In this document: positions 37,101-47,169 of the stretch, piece after piece | Layout: the number at the start of each line of letters is the position of its first letter | Position numbering within the stretch: the stretch's first letter is position 1 | DNA from: Pachyseris speciosa | Lineage: Eukaryota; Cnidaria; Anthozoa; Scleractinia; Pachyseridae | Direction of reading: 5' to 3' | Assembly: GCA_016490735.1 (NCBI GenBank) | Contig: JAEMWC010000264.1 | Location: forward strand, 370,001-434,000 | Length of the DNA: 64,000 bases | Program-made: the position numbers and the translations under genes | Notes under the pieces: generated by a model | Databases searched by the model: none | Told to the model about the DNA's origin: nothing | What the model saw: the letters and a program-made list of their open reading frames with translations, nothing else

Positions 37101-40100
37101 CATTTAATTCTTTTTCCCTTTTAGTGACTTTTAGTGATTTTCTCTGTTGAGGAAGAACATACTAGTGCCAGTCTTCAATATAGAAATGTTTCCTTTTCAC
37201 TTGGGCTCTGAAGATAACAGAAATTTTTGATTTTAAATTTTAGATTAAAGTAATGTTAAGTGACAGCTTGTCCTTAATTATTACTTTTGGAATAAATTTT
37301 TGCCACCTTCCTAATTAATCACTTGCATTAGGACATGGTTATTTGCTTTTTTGTTATTCACTATTTTTCAAACATTTTCAACCATTTCATGAAGATAACT
37401 TTGAAAAATTCTTGCACATTTTTGCTGATTTTTATAATTAACTGTAATTGATATTGTCTCATTAAATCTGAAATATACAAACAGCAGTCTCTTTTCTCTA
37501 GTTGTGTTTGCTTGACTGCCTGTTATTTTTGAAATAGAAATATTTGCCGTCTTCCTGACAATTCTAAACATTCTCTGCCTATTTTCATTTGCATTTCAGT
37601 GAAATTTGTTACTTCGTGTGTACTTGGGGTAACTCTAGCTTGTCACTGTCATTCAACCTTTGCTCATAGTTGTCAGTCATCTCTGGATATTGCTTTCATA
37701 AATTGTATTGTTAATAATTTCAAAAGACAAAGAAGTCATAACACAAAAATAACAGTAAAACTTGTTTCCAAATGTAATAATCTTTTGTCTAAATTCACAT
37801 TAACTAAACACCAAACGTGTCACCTGTAATTTTGTGATTGACACTGTGTTACAGGTCAGCTGACAAACTAATTATCAGGGCTGTGTTCTAGCAGTGCCCA
37901 GGGACCCCTGGTGACTTACTTTTAATTAGCCTTTGGGCAACAAGGAAATCTTAGTCTTGCATTACAATTACTATGCCTGGCACCCAAAATTTTTAAGGTT
38001 CAGTATTGGGCTCCCAAAACGTTTTCTTAGAGCACAGCCTTGAATTGTGTAAGGTTTCTCTGGTAAATTTCATTACACTGCTGCCTGGTGTACCAGCTAA
38101 TTATAAAAATCATCATCACCAATATAATCTCAATAAAACTGACCATTTCTATTCCCCTACTATTGTGAAACTGGATCAGTATTTTCACTTTACGGGGTCC
38201 TAAATAGCATAGTTGGTCGAAAAGACCAACAGGCAAAAACAAATCAAAAGTGTATTTGCATCATAAGCTACATACCACTACTTCGAACCTGTTCGAAAAC
38301 ATCAATAATTGGAAATACTGGATTGGAGGAATGGAAAAAATCATGATTTCCATTTTATATTTTTTAAAGGATATTTGGATAACTGGACAAGAAACATTTT
38401 AAAGGACAACCTAGGACATCCGAACAATATATCAATACCTGAGATGCTCACTTGACACATCAGCATAGCTTCGCACTTACACACAATGGCAACAGAGTAT
38501 TCCAAACTAGGCATAGGCACATGGAGTGATCTAACTGCAGGCAACGTTTCTGCCTTCAAACTGTTTTATGTGCCAGAAGCAACTGCTTTGTCAGCACAAG
38601 CAATTTTCTTGTTAGCTAATATTTTGGGGGAAAAGAATAACTGAAGGCAAGGACATGAAAATGAAATGTTTGAGGTCTCTGATGAGATTGATTATACATG
38701 GCAATCAAGACAAGATTCAGGAGGCTTTTAATGGGAAAATTGCTCAACTTAGCTTACAGAAGAAAACTGTGGTTCAAAAAATAACTCAAAAAGTTATATA
38801 AATACACCACTGCTTTGAAAATAAAAGACTCAAAAGGATTTGGAAAAAGGAAAACAACAATTTATGATAAATTAAATGAGAAATTCCATTATATTATGGA
38901 AAAAGTTACTGCAATCAACGGTATTAAACAAGCTACAACAGAAGGTAAACAAGTTTCCTTTTACAAGAAAACAAATTGGTTGCAACATCAAAATGGATAA
39001 AAACACTACAGCTTTAATCGGAAAAGATGTTATGAAAATTATCAAAAAACCGGAAGATTACAAACAACATGGAACTACACAAAGAGAACTTTCCCAAGGT
39101 CAGGCCTAAATATGGCAAAGCGTTAACTTGAAATGCGCGAGAACTAGAACGGAAACGACAGGAAAAGGTCTATTATTAGCGGAGACGGTGGGGTATAGAG
39201 TTTCGCAGCTCTCTTGTGACAATCATGTTTCCGGTGTTCGAGTTGGTCATAAATTTCGAAGCACAAATCTTCGGCCAGGAAATTACAAAAGGGAAATACT
39301 TACAATCAGTAAAAACATAGCATACCATCACATAAATTCGCATTTCTCTAATAAAAGAAGCTCGGCAAAACGAAACAAATAAACTACAGTGACAGTATGT
39401 TGTGAAGAAACAAAAACGTGTCACGACGCCGTTTAGTTTTCGGCGCTGGAAGTTGGGTCCTGCGACAGTAACAAATCACTGAATTTACTCTTCAGATTAA
39501 GATTACAATTTTAAAGTGGTTTACGCCACCGGACGACGGCACGGAAAGATAAAAATATTGGACCTCCAGTTAGAAATAACATCTGGATCGAATGACTGTA
39601 AAATATAAACACAAGGCACGTTTTGCCGAAGAGTGTTCGATTACACATCACTAGGGAGACTGCTCGAAAAGGAAAACACACTCGACTGCAAAAACTTCAA
39701 GCTGCCAACAGGCAATCGAGCTGTTCTACCTGCTTTGATCTACCCTCAAAAGCATTTTTCCTGAGAATTCTACAAGAAGCAATCAATGATTCTGAATTTT
39801 TTGAAAGCCGCTTTCGCGCGGCCAACTCGATATCCCCCGGGAAATTTTTTCGCAACACCGCGAAGAAACAAAAGTTGGTAACTCAAGTGTGAAATTTTAC
39901 ATTTTAATTTGAACAAAGGAAGAAAGAAAACAATTGATTCTGGTTACTAAAACGAAGCGGGTTTCCGATGGCATACCGCGGGTATTGCATTCACAAGCTT
40001 GAAAAAGCCAACCCTGTACCTGTTAAAAAGTTATCGACCCACAAAACATAAATATGAAAGTTTTATTACCGTTCATGGCTTCCAAGGCTTCCCTCGCTTG

Positions 40101-41445
40101 CTCCTTGGTTCGAAAGTGAATAAAACTGTAGTCCTTGATCTTCTTCACGCGCTCAACTTCGCCAAATTTGCTGAAAACTTGTTCTATTGTGTCTTCGGTC
40201 GTGCTTAATAGAAGATTTCGGGCGTAGAGAACTTTCACCTTCAAAACAAAGCAAAAAACAAAAAGAATTAAATCGATAGCCAGCGGTTCCACTGAAGTAT
40301 AGCGGCTGCTTAAAACTTTTGCATTACATCGCGGCCCCCGACACAATCGTTCAGAAACGACAAAAGACTGCAAAGAGTAACTAATTACTCCAATAAAAAA
40401 CTAATGCTTAACAACAGCAAAGACAAGCTCCGGCGAACAAAGGAAGTGAAATAACACGACATCAACAAATAAACTTCTCGTCACAACGCTGAACTTAACA
40501 TAAAGGAGCACCGACTGTTATTGCTATAAACTTCAGCAAGAGTCAAATCTAAATAAACTCAGGGTTCCCAGACTAAAACCAAACATAAGAAAAGCAATGA
40601 ACGATCGGCGATATCGCAAGCACCCTCCGCATAGCGAAGATTGGGGGAGGGGCCACAATTTGGGTAACGATGTACTCGCTCGTATAAAATAATCTAACCT
40701 GATCCATAATTTCTTCGTCCACTTCTTGCTCCGGTTCAGCCCAATCAACAGCGATCTGATGTCCCCAGAGTTGGATTTTACCAGTCATAAGCTTTCTCCT
40801 CGCCATTGCAGCAGCGCGATGAGAACTGTATTCAACGAACGCAAAACCTCGGTTCTTCGTCTTGTCTTGAGCCGAAGGGTAAACAATTACATCCACAACG
40901 TCGTCCGTAACTTTAATCATTTCAGTCATGATTTCGTCCTTCTTAACTTTCTTGGGGATGCCTCCGACGAATAATCGACAATTATCCACCGAGCTACAAA
41001 CCCCGATACATTTTCCCTTGCGGATTTCGTAATTGTTCAATGTCTTGACACTCTTCTTGGCGTCTTCCTTATTAGTGTAAACAACGAACGCGTAGCCGCG
41101 ATTTTGTCCGTTGAAATCCATCATGAGACGAACTTCGTAGAGTTTGCCTAAAGACTCAAATACAGGCACCAATTCATCTTCGTACAAATCTCGAGGAACT
41201 TTTCCAACGAAAACTTCACAGCCACGTGGAGGGGGAGGTGCATCCCAGTTCGGTGGAGGGCCATATCTGCGTTGACCATTAAATTGACGGATAGGATATT
41301 TCGTTCTCTCCATCAGCTCGCGTAAAGCCGCTTCTTTGGGTGTTCCTGAAACTCCATCTGTGCTACGTTCGGGGCCCTCTTCGATCTTGGTCGCCATTTC
41401 TTCTCCCATCTGAGAGCCCCGTTTGGCAAGCGAGTTTATGGTCAT
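24925..41445 (-). CDS. A1CF: A1CF/RBM46/RBM47-family RNA-binding protein, 3 RRMs plus dsRBD-like domain (9 exons, complete)
   Basis: Joined exons on the minus strand: 41445-40699, 40238-40070, 34893-34677, 34084-33886, 33467-33378, 30447-30349, 28041-27924, 27835-27743, 25172-24925. Total 1980 nt, 659 residues plus stop, all phases matching. RRM1 is at about 76-154 (VFVGKV and RGYAFVVY), RRM2 at 156-238 (LFVGGI and RGFAFVEY, then [14 protein letters not shown]), RRM3 at 250-320 (LYARNL and YSFIHF), an Arg/Gly-rich stretch at about 385-430, the motif [17 protein letters not shown] at about 451-467, and a dsRBD-like domain at 475-546 ([31 protein letters not shown]). The order and the two family motifs fit A1CF and RBM46; RBM47 and hnRNP Q/R lack the last domain. 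In vertebrates A1CF binds ApoB mRNA with APOBEC1. The cnidarian role is more likely general mRNA regulation (inference). The symbol marks the family, not a proven ortholog. The first ATG follows a non-usable in-frame GTG. Confidence 0.93.
25264..25340. repeat. AT-rich microsatellite (AAC/AAT and ATT)n
   Basis: ACAATA and AAT units followed by TTATTATT units; partly self-complementary. Confidence 0.85.
25725..26240. repeat. Dispersed repeat, copy 1, split by a MITE
   Basis: Both sides of the MITE at 25846-26050 match 32585-32800 (GGCTGTAAAAGTTACGAAATC; GTCATGTACCAAGTGATG). The start after a T run also resembles 30900-31000. Unclassified. Confidence 0.75.
25846..26050. mobile_element. 205-bp MITE with TAG flanks
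   Basis: Ends GGGTGCATTCCTTTGGGGTG and complement, inner GATCCGAGTTCGGATCAGTG also inverted, with GGATCTGTCT tandem units. TAG on both sides (25843-25845, 26051-26053). The unoccupied site is visible in the repeat copy near 32607. Confidence 0.9.
26547..26817. mobile_element. MITE with AAGGGG(C/T)GTTTACAT ends
   Basis: Left AAGGGGCTGTTTACAT, right ATGTAAACACCCCTT; inner GAGTGAA/TTCACTC and GCAGCTCTGTA/TACAGAGCTGC boxes also pair. A 181-residue open frame over it is judged accidental. Confidence 0.75.
27318..27704. mobile_element. 387-bp MITE with TAA target duplication
   Basis: GGGCCGTTTCAAACGTTGCG at the left and CGACGTTTGAAACGGGCC at the right; TAA at 27315-27317 and 27705-27707. Internal copy of the GTTTCAAACGTCGT box at about 27460 suggests a nested or duplicated end. 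Confidence 0.87.
27743..27835 (-). CDS. A1CF: A1CF-like exon 8: Thr/Pro-rich linker
   Basis: 93 nt, phase 1-1. Reads [19 protein letters not shown] and then AARPLPP. No domain; the frame is fixed by both neighbours. Confidence 0.88.
27924..28041 (-). CDS. A1CF: A1CF-like exon 7: second half of dsRBD-like domain
   Basis: Phase 0 in, phase 1 out. Ends with [19 protein letters not shown], the C-terminal helix of the dsRBD-like fold. Confidence 0.95.
28785..30272. mobile_element. 1.5-kb hAT-like non-autonomous element
   Basis: Ends CAGGGCTCGAAATT and AATTTCAAGCCCTG, with GGCGAC/GTCGCC boxes near both ends. CCTTA flanks each side (28780-28784, 30273-30277), shorter than the 8 bp usual for hAT. 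No transposase. An internal direct duplication lies at about 29500-29745 and 29768-30030. Confidence 0.75.
29500..30030. repeat. Direct duplication of about 260 bp inside the hAT-like element
   Basis: Shared blocks include CTCTGCAAAACA, AATGACCAAATTTTAGGTTT, GGATAGTTCGCCA and TTATATTTTGAAATGA in the same order in both halves, clearly diverged. Confidence 0.8.
30349..30447 (-). CDS. A1CF: A1CF-like exon 6: first half of dsRBD-like domain
   Basis: 33 codons, phase 0-0: [19 protein letters not shown] then [11 protein letters not shown]. Corresponds to helix 1 and the first strands of the DND1/A1CF-type domain. Confidence 0.95.
31128..31206 (-). repeat. tRNA-like SINE head with long variable arm
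   Basis: Minus strand reads GCAAGTGGCCCAGTCGGATA, then an anticodon arm, a longer variable arm and GCGCGTTCCAAGTCC in place of the B box. Resembles a Leu/Ser-class tRNA but the B box is altered. Confidence 0.5.
31210..32330. other. Intron of A1CF-like gene, no feature seen
   Basis: AT-rich sequence with chance open frames on the plus strand (for example 31835-32197), no splice signals or domains. Confidence 0.4.
32340..32408 (-). repeat. tRNA-like SINE head
   Basis: Minus strand: GCTGGCTTAGTGGCTTAGTG (A-box like), ATACTGTAGTAGTGCGG, GTGGTTCAATTCCCC (B box). Stems are weak. Confidence 0.5.
32585..32800. repeat. Dispersed repeat, copy 2 (empty site for the 25.8-kb MITE)
   Basis: Same order of blocks as 25820-26235 but without the MITE: GTTACAAAATCAAGCTGTCAGCTGTC runs through where copy 1 has TAG-MITE-TAG. 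Confidence 0.75.
33219..33302. repeat. 84-bp hairpin element
   Basis: AATCTTGTACCCAAATCTCT pairs with AGATCTGGGTACAAGATT; inner AAGCCGAAGGCGA/TCGCCTTTGGCTT also pairs. Confidence 0.88.
33378..33467 (-). CDS. A1CF: A1CF-like exon 5: LVPGMELTP motif
   Basis: 30 codons, phase 0-0. Encodes [18 protein letters not shown], a motif well conserved between A1CF and RBM46 in animals. Confidence 0.95.
33886..34084 (-). CDS. A1CF: A1CF-like exon 4: Arg/Gly-rich segment
   Basis: Phase 2 in, phase 0 out. Contains [18 protein letters not shown] and Gly/Tyr-rich sequence similar in style to the RGG-like part of A1CF, which could bind RNA or be methylated (inference). Confidence 0.92.
34677..34893 (-). CDS. 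A1CF: A1CF-like exon 3: end of RRM3 and Tyr/Ala-rich linker
   Basis: The G from exon 2 plus GC gives Gly, then [20 protein letters not shown], the family's RRM3 exit. A Ser/Tyr/Ala-rich linker follows. Leaves in phase 2. Confidence 0.95.
34894..40069 (-). other. Long intron 2 of A1CF-like gene
   Basis: 5.2 kb, AT-rich. No coding exon, SINE head or clear TIR pair was recognised; only short chance open frames. Confidence 0.5.
40070..40238 (-). CDS. A1CF: A1CF-like exon 2: RRM3
   Basis: Phase 0 in, phase 1 out. Reads [16 protein letters not shown] and [18 protein letters not shown]; ends inside AMNG. Confidence 0.96.
40699..41445 (-). CDS. A1CF: A1CF-like exon 1: N-terminus, RRM1, RRM2
   Basis: 249 codons from ATG at 41445 to CAG|GTTAGA. 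An acidic N-terminus with a proline-rich step ([14 protein letters not shown]) precedes RRM1; RRM2 follows with almost no linker. Both RNP motifs of each RRM are intact. Confidence 0.95.
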
Positions 41446-41511
41446 CACGTGTAGTACGAACTAGTAAGCTATACGCAAGCGCTCTGGCTAAATACGAGCT
41501 ATGTCACGTGA
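41446..41511 (-). promoter_or_regulatory. Two CACGTG E-boxes just upstream of the A1CF-like ATG
   Basis: CACGTG at 41446-41451 touches the start codon and TCACGTGA at 41504-41511 is a full 8-base palindrome (the M-box/CLEAR type bound by MITF/TFE/USF-class bHLH-LeuZ factors). Whether they lie in promoter or 5' UTR is unknown. Confidence 0.45.
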
Positions 41512-41599
41512 GAGTTGACAGGATGTTGCGACCCCATCAAGAAAGAACCAATGAACAGACAGATCCTTTTACAAACTAAATGTAATGTAATTTTTGTTA

Positions 41600-42890
41600 T
41601 TACACAGGCCAGTTTGTGTTTGTTTGTTCGTTAGATTGCGGGCAGTGACGCTAAGAGCGTTAGGAAGGGTTTAATTCTCTCGTTTACCACGGTTTGAAAG
41701 ATTTGACAAGCTTCTTAAACGGGGTTTGTCAAATGCGACGCTTAGAAAGTCGCTTTAAACGGAGGTTTCATTGGTTTCATACTTCAACGCGGTGAAGATA
41801 AGTTGGTGCACATCCGATGCAAGAATTTAGCCCGTAAAGAACAAACAATTGATGTTTTCTTTTAGCTTACAACGCATTTCGTCTCCTATTGTTTATTCAT
41901 CTGAGTTCAGCCAGTATTATTTAAAAATGACCTTGCATTTTCGCGTCCGAACGTGTTCGAATGGCTTTGTGAGGTCATCTGTCATTTTAACACATCTGGA
42001 TTTTCCCTCAGACCGCAAAACCTTCGAGAAAAGTATCAAAGTTGACCCCTTAAGTTCTACATGTTTCTCCCTTCATAAAAGGAAAGGCACTTAAATTCTA
42101 CCTCGGCAGTAAATTGCTGTTCTTTTTTTCGAAAGTGACTAAAAGGCAAAAAGCACAGAATAACTTGCCCCAGTTTAAAAGAAACTACAGCTTGAGTCAC
42201 AAAATCTCACCTCATTTAACCTGTAAAGTCGGAAGCTTTCAGATTCCCCGAAATGGTTGATTTGACAACAAAATAAAGAATTCGAGAAAATCTGAAATTG
42301 TTTCTAGAAGCTTTTTATTTGCCTAAAAATCATAGGCATATTTATGTAACATAAACCATGCACTTGGACAGAAATTAATGTTTTTCACTCGCACTTGAGA
42401 TATAAAGTTGCAAGAAAGATTGTGTAATAAGTTAGTCGCCAACATTAAAACTGCAACAAAAAAAAATATATTTCAACGAACCTTTCAACTGATTCAGTTT
42501 CAATAAAATCGATCTTTAAAAGCCAGTTGGTTACCAAAAGTTATTTTATTTTAATACATTGTTGCTGAAGGCCCCACTTTGATCGGGGGACTTCAAGTCT
42601 CATGTTACAATTTTCAGAAGCGGAGCTAAGGCGTCTCCTACGCAGACAAAGAACAAAGGTGGGAGACTAAAAGCGGGGTCCGAATCGTTTTAAAATTCAA
42701 TTGCGTGAGAATAGTCAAAGACCTTCGCTGGTATGGGTACTTGGTCACCCTTTTCGACCATTTCATTGGGACACCATGATAAATGTTTGTGAGAACAAAA
42801 CTTACAAGTAACTATTTCGCCGGTGGTCAGTGTCACTTATTAGTTATTTACAAGTAATTACAAAATGGACTTTTCCTTTTGCTTGTGGGC
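41600..42890. other. Intergenic, 5' of A1CF-like gene
   Basis: No gene or transposon ends recognised; contains the likely promoter of the A1CF-like gene at its left side. Confidence 0.4.
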
Positions 42891-42895
42891 GTGTG

Positions 42896-42987
42896 ACTCC
42901 ATGGTGTCTAAAGCAGTGCAGCCTCAAAGTTTAACTCCATTGGCCTCCACTCCATGGCGTCTAAAACAGCGCAGCCTCAAAGTTAAA
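42896..42987. repeat. Tandem duplication, period 53
   Basis: ACTCCATGGTGTCTAAAGCA and ACTCCATGGCGTCTAAAACA, both followed by GCAGCCTCAAAGTT. Confidence 0.85.
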
Positions 42988-43815
42988 CGATGCTGCATGT
43001 CATGCCAATACTATTACTAGTATTTTTACTCTTCAACATTCCACTCACTGTCCACTGAACAAAAGCCTTATGGATTTAGGCCACAGAACTCAGTGCTCGT
43101 TTCTGATTATACCATCGCTTCTGAGTTTTATTTCTGTTCATCGAGGTTTGACTGAAATTCAAGTTGAGTTCACGAGACCGCAGTTGGTAGGCAGGTCAAA
43201 GTCATAGTCTTTATCGTATCCACCTCCTGTTGACGGGCTCTGAATTTTTTGTTCACGATTGTTTTTGTGTCAGTTTCAGTCTCTTATAGAAAACTTCTTT
43301 CAAACAGAAACATTTCTCGACTCTAACTAATGCCGATGAATCACAATAAGTAGAGTAAACTTAACTGAACTACCGTCAAACTTTTTTCTTGCTCTAAGTT
43401 TCTGAAGTTATAAGTTTTGCCAGTCAACTGAGATCAGTGGAGGTCAGTTCTTCAGTTCACCGCATGTACTTGCGACAGAAAGAATGGACGAGGAGAACAA
43501 ACCCAGTCTCTTCCACTGACGTTGAGCTTGTGAAGTGTTGGCATTTGTCAGTGAGGCGTGTCTGGCTCCCACTGATCAGGCAACAGTGAGGCAATTGATC
43601 ATTTAGCTCAAACAAGAATATTTAAAAAAATGTTGTTGTTGTTGTTGTTTTTCAGTGTTGGTTAACTTATAGCAAGTCTGTATTTCCACTCAGTGAATTC
43701 CCCTGTGCGAAACTTTAGTCAAGCGCCGAGAACTCACTTACTTCTGGTGTAATCATTTTCCTTGATAGCGATTTTAAGATCGTTTGTAAGTCCACTTGTA
43801 AGTTTTTTCAGTCTT

Positions 43816-44063
43816 TTATCAATAATAATAAATATAATCACTTTATTTTAAGTCTCAAATCTATCTAGCTGAGCACAGATGCTCTACTAATTGGGGAGAC
43901 TAAATCAAATCAACTCCAAATAAATAAAATAAAATCAAATGGCGGAGCAGAGCAGAGAACCAACAAACTCAGCCAACTTATGACGCCGAGTCCGGGAATC
44001 GAACCCGGGACACATTGGTGGAAGGCGAGCGCTCTCACCACTACGCCAACCCTGCTCCCCCAA
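43816..44063 (-). mobile_element. tRNA-derived SINE, copy A
   Basis: Head on the minus strand at about 44058-43985: TTGGCGTAGTGGTGAGAGCG, then a CCTTCCACC anticodon region and CCCGGGTTCGATTCCCGG (B box). Body has AGAGAACCAACAAACTCA; the AATAAT run at the left is the 3' tail. Same family as 60861-61128. Confidence 0.82.
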
Positions 44064-44449
44064 ATCAATGTCCATGACTACCTATTGACCGCTGCGAATA
44101 TGGGATATTACTCTGCTTTATAGCCAATGTTGTCTTCAGTCTTCCGTCGAGTGCCCTGAAAAATAGCAAGAGTAAGATCGAAAACTTTAAGATATATCCT
44201 TATTCTGTGAACTGCAACCACTGCCCACCCCGTTTCCCCCATCAAAAGAATAAAAACCGCTAGAAGAAATAAAGTTGACTGACTCAGGTGGGATTTCAAC
44301 CGGCCAGAACCTTAAGGTCACTCGTCATTTCCAGTTCGCATGTGCCAGGAGTACCCAACGACCTTTTCTGAGAATTTTTATCGTACGATGTACTAAACAC
44401 TAGCTGAGTGTCCCTCTGTCAATCTTCGTTAATATTTAACTTTCCTGGG

Positions 44450-44992
44450 AAAAAATAACCGCTCTTCAATGCCAGCAATGCCAGCGAAAACGTTTGAGAA
44501 ATAAAAATCCCAGCCAGCTACGAGCGTGTCGTTTCTCAACGAGCCAGCAAAGCTGAAAATGCCACAAAACACGAAATGCCAGCCAGCACGGGTGGAATCT
44601 TTCCAGTTTGCCAACCAGCAGTCGCGTAAGGAAGAAAAATACCCAGCCAGCTAAGTATTGATTTTAACTTAATTTTTGGGAAAAATATGTCAAATGGTTT
44701 ATTTCGAATGTCAGATCGTTTCCAAGACGGGCAATAGGCTTCTATCTGTATCCCGTGTTGTTTACTTTTAGTTTTTTTTGCTCTGAAGTCCTATCTTCTC
44801 GCCGATAAAAATCCACCAAAATACGAAGCGCATGTACGGAAATGACGTGTTTTGATTCCTGACAGCCAGTAAGACTCGTTACGGACACAAATTCTAGCAA
44901 GATTTTGTTAAAATAATACTGCCAGCAAGATTTTCATTTCAGCAAACATTTTGCCAGCCAGCCCAAAATCGGCCTGCAGAGCGGTTATTTTG
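44450..44992. mobile_element. TIR element rich in GCCAGC
   Basis: AAAATAACCGCTCT at the left pairs with AGAGCGGTTATTTT at the right. Inside, GCCAGC or its variant occurs more than ten times, clustered at both sides. Non-coding. Confidence 0.7.
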
Positions 44993-45077
44993 CAGATCGG
45001 CTCCATCGACTTGATTTCATAGAAATGGTTTTTAAAAGCCTACAAACGTTTCCGCTCCATTTTGTCAGTGCACTTAC

Positions 45078-45216
45078 CATTGTCAGGTGAACAAATGTTT
45101 GGTCTAGCTGGAAGCTTATTCGGGTTTTCAGTCTTGAGTTGTGCGTGATCCATCGGTTCACAAAGGCAATTATATTTTATCAGCGAGAAAACCCCGCATG
45201 AATTATCAGCGGTCAT
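45078..45216 (-). other. Possible orphan exon
   Basis: Minus strand ATG at 45216, Cys-containing open frame (ADNSCGVF, NCLCEPMD, NICSPDN) ending at CAATG|GTAAGT. No partner exon or known domain. It may be chance. Confidence 0.15.
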
Positions 45217-46024
45217 TAGCTTTAAGAGGACACAGAAATCGACGCTCAACACGCTAACGCAATAAAATTTCTTACACGGCAAGTTAGAAGAACTATGTTC
45301 ACCCCTTCTCTTGTTTATTTACACCGCTTCACTTACCGGGTTACCACAGCTTTATTTAATTGTGTTGTTCGAGGTGAGATTAGGAAGCAGAACAAGAGTG
45401 AACACGTTTATATGATGTTTCTCCCTCTAAGACGTTGACAAATTGATAAAGAAAACAAAAAGGATTGGATTAAGTAACCGTACAGGTGTGCAATTTTGCA
45501 ATTTGGGAAGATAAAGTTTTCGAAGCCAGCGCACGCAAGCTGATCGCCATTACCGTGCTTATGACCTCATTCTCTCGGTGTCGCTCAAGAATTTTCCTCT
45601 AGTAACTTCAATTAGGATTTTCTCTTGCACTCATATTCTTCTGGGACAGTTGTTTGATTCTGCCGGGGCAGATCTGCAAATTCGTGTGCTACTGCAGACA
45701 AGGCGGTTGACGGAATGATATTTTTAACGAAGTAGAGCGTATCGAGTCACTAATTGGGGTCACGACCAGTCGAGAGGATCTGCTCTGTCTTTATTATTTG
45801 CAATACATTTACGGTGTCATCGGATTTTGCATGAACTTTGAGGAGACAAACGACAATTTATGGTGACATCATTTATATCATTTATAGCTCACCAAGGCTC
45901 AATAAAAAAATGATGTCAAGCTACATTTCGTGCAATGATTGCACATATTTTTTTTAAAGAAGCCTCGAATTTATTCAAACCTGTATCATATAAACTCTTG
46001 TTGTTAGGCCATCGTAGCTTGATC

Positions 46025-46836
46025 AAAAATAAAACACAAACAGCGGAGATAAACATGGTAAACCAACGCATTTTATATAGATTTGACGTTTCGTATGCTA
46101 GGCAACATACATTTTCAAAAGTGACGGTTACAATCTTTGAAAACTGTTTAATATATACTTTTAATACAGGCGTCTGGAACCGAGATTAAGAAAAATCTAT
46201 CTTTAGACTTCTGAGAGCGGTTTAAGCGGTCCTTGTAAGGAAAGGAAGACTTGATGCGGAGAGTGTTCTGAAAACCTCTCCGCATCAAGTCTTTCTTTCC
46301 TTACAAGGACCGCTTAAACCGCTCTCAGAAGTCTAAAGTCATTTATAAGGCCGGTTGCTGGGACTGCACTGATTTTTACATCGGTAAGACAAAAAGAAGA
46401 CTTCATGACAGGAAAACTGAACATTTCAAGGCCCTCGCTAAAAATGACCACACATCAACTATTGCTGACCACGTTAAAACCACTGGACACAACATCAAGT
46501 GGGATCATTTTGACATTTTAGCGTCGGGGAAAACCGATTATCATTGCAAAATTAAGGAAACCTTATTTATCCAAGAACTTAAGCCAGCTTTTAATGTAAA
46601 CATTAGTAGTGAGAAGTTGTTGCTTTATTAATAAGGTGTATCCTTTTACATATTTACTGTTAAGATAGTTTTTCTTAATCTCGGTTCCAGACCCCTGTAT
46701 TAAAAGTATGTAAACAGTTTTCAAAAATTGTAACGGTCACTTTTGAAAATGTATGTTGCCTAGCATACGAAACGTCAAGTCTATATAAAATGCGTTGGTT
46801 TACCATGTTTATCTCCGCTGTTTGTGTTTTATTTTT
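46025..46836 (+). mobile_element. Penelope-like element fragment with inverted ends
   Basis: The 3' UTR at 46666-46836 is repeated in inverted form at 46025-46207 and the start of the ORF segment (46276-46336) is inverted at 46208-46264. This leaves a copy with inverted arms around a GIY-YIG coding part. Inverted, 5'-truncated arrangements are typical of Penelope-like elements. The reverse transcriptase domain is absent. Confidence 0.85.
46287..46631 (+). pseudogene. GIY-YIG endonuclease part of Penelope-like element
   Basis: 115 codons to TAA without a break. Reads KSFFPYKDRLNRSQKSK, VIYKAGCWDCTDFYIGKTKR, LHDRKTEHFKAL, STIADHVKTTGHNIKWDHF and KIKETLFIQELKPAFNVNIS. The GIY-YIG core (IYK...FYIGKT), the catalytic Arg, EH and the later Glu (KETLFI) are present. 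In the family this domain nicks DNA for target-primed reverse transcription. The start of the protein is missing, so the copy is inactive on its own. Confidence 0.88.
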
Positions 46837-47169
46837 AATTAAACCTTTTCCCTCGGTTTCGACTATGAGTTTGCATTTAACATTTTGGTATAACAACATT
46901 CTTTCAGTTTAACAATGATAAAACATTTAGCATCCCATTTTAGATGATGTTTGATCAACTTTTTCTTTCTGAAGACCGGGAATGCCTTACTTACAGTTCT
47001 ACAAACCCAAGAGTGGTTGAAACCGCGATAGGTCTGGGGGCAAGTAGTGTTGGCGCGATCGATGTCATATCGTTAGATGCTTTGTCAGCATTCCGTGCAG
47101 TGAGCTCTTGTTTTTATGATGGGACAGCAATTTAATTATCACTCAGACTGAAAGTTGTGGAAAGGAATT

